Source of the DNA: Methanolinea sp.
Lineage (GTDB): Archaea > Halobacteriota > Methanomicrobia > Methanomicrobiales > Methanospirillaceae
Assembly (NCBI GenBank): GCA_018262855.1
Contig: JADFDO010000009.1
Location: 1 to 64,000, forward strand
Direction: 5' to 3'
DNA length: 64,000 nucleotides
Shown: piece by piece, positions 63,899 through 64,000 of the stretch
Position numbering within the stretch: the first letter of the stretch is position 1
Layout: each line of letters starts with the position of its first letter
Translations under genes and position numbers: made by a program
The notes under the pieces: model-generated
Databases searched by the model: none
What the model was told of the DNA's origin: nothing
Seen by the model: the letters and a program-made list of their open reading frames with translations, nothing else

Positions 63899-64000
63899 TT
63901 AATATTTTCCAAGATACTGCTCGGGGACTTTGATCTCCATGGTGTAGGAGTTGATCATGTGAGTATGGATTACAAAGTAGTAGGATCGCTTGGAAGTAGA
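63899..64000 (-). CDS. C-terminal end of an unidentified gene (partial)
   Basis: The last 33 codons of a leftward gene that enters from the right edge read STSKRSYYFVIHTHMINS, YTMEIKVPEQYLGKY, then TAA at 63899-63901. Codon use looks coding, but too little is present to name it. The convergent gap before it (63643-63898) has T-rich terminator-like runs near 63670-63685 and no other feature. Confidence 0.4.
   Translation of the reverse strand, partial: STSKRSYYFVIHTHMINSYTMEIKVPEQYLGKY

Overview
The window is a gene-dense stretch of a euryarchaeal, methanogen chromosome, most likely order Methanomicrobiales (a Methanoregula/Methanosphaerula/Methanolinea-type organism; the genus is inference). 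Supporting signs are a methanogenesis marker 14 gene at the left edge, a complete A-type ATP synthase operon, an archaeal thermosome, membrane LonB, NOB1, a GfcR-type PRTase regulator, tRNA G10 methyltransferase, hypusine-type aIF5A, TATA/BRE-like promoters, and bacterial-type acquisitions common in this order (DnaK/DnaJ/GrpE, PurH, hybrid sensory proteins).

Layout. 1-11.9 kb: mmp14 (partial), a bactofilin-like exported protein, small membrane proteins, a redox cluster (glutaredoxin, ferredoxin:thioredoxin reductase-rubredoxin fusion, Cys-rich redoxin-like protein), beta-carbonic anhydrase, a DUF1624 membrane protein, a response regulator/histidine kinase pair, adenine deaminase and a ribbon-helix-helix regulator. 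11.9-13.3 kb: a membrane protein with palindromic operator sites in front of it, then a block of ~185-bp tandem repeats. 13.3-22.9 kb: atpHIKECFABD with pgk as the last gene. 23.1-28.9 kb: a type IV pilus/secretion-like ATPase and membrane platform with an unknown soluble partner, divergent from two KaiC-like ATPases, one with a broken P-loop. 29.5-34.3 kb: a very tight lonB-tldD-tldE-bofA-like operon. 34.3-38.0 kb: prs, nob1, gfcR, thermosome. 38.6-46.2 kb: ubiquitin-like protein, tRNA-Ser(CGA), two lipoproteins, a hotdog thioesterase, a three-gene glycan operon and a stand-alone LigD-type 3'-phosphoesterase. 46.7-50.3 kb: branched-chain amino-acid genes (cimA/leuA-like, ilvB, ilvN); the first has an apparent frameshift at its N-terminus. 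50.5-64 kb: tandem DUF4013 proteins, purH, a PAPS-reductase-like protein, grpE-dnaK-dnaJ, trmG10, PP2C phosphatase, DUF169, NAD kinase plus an IMPase-like gene, aIF5A, and the tail of an unidentified gene.

The most unusual layer is non-coding. Five long gaps between convergent genes (12.5-13.3, 28.9-29.5, 38.0-38.6, 41.6-42.2 and 46.2-46.7 kb) each carry structured repeats: a ~185-bp tandem repeat, a ~265-300-bp dispersed element with a GC-rich head, a short hairpin repeat with covarying stem bases, and a duplicated hairpin just after a kaiC-like gene. I did not find a CRISPR array, rRNA, insertion sequence, transposase or riboswitch.
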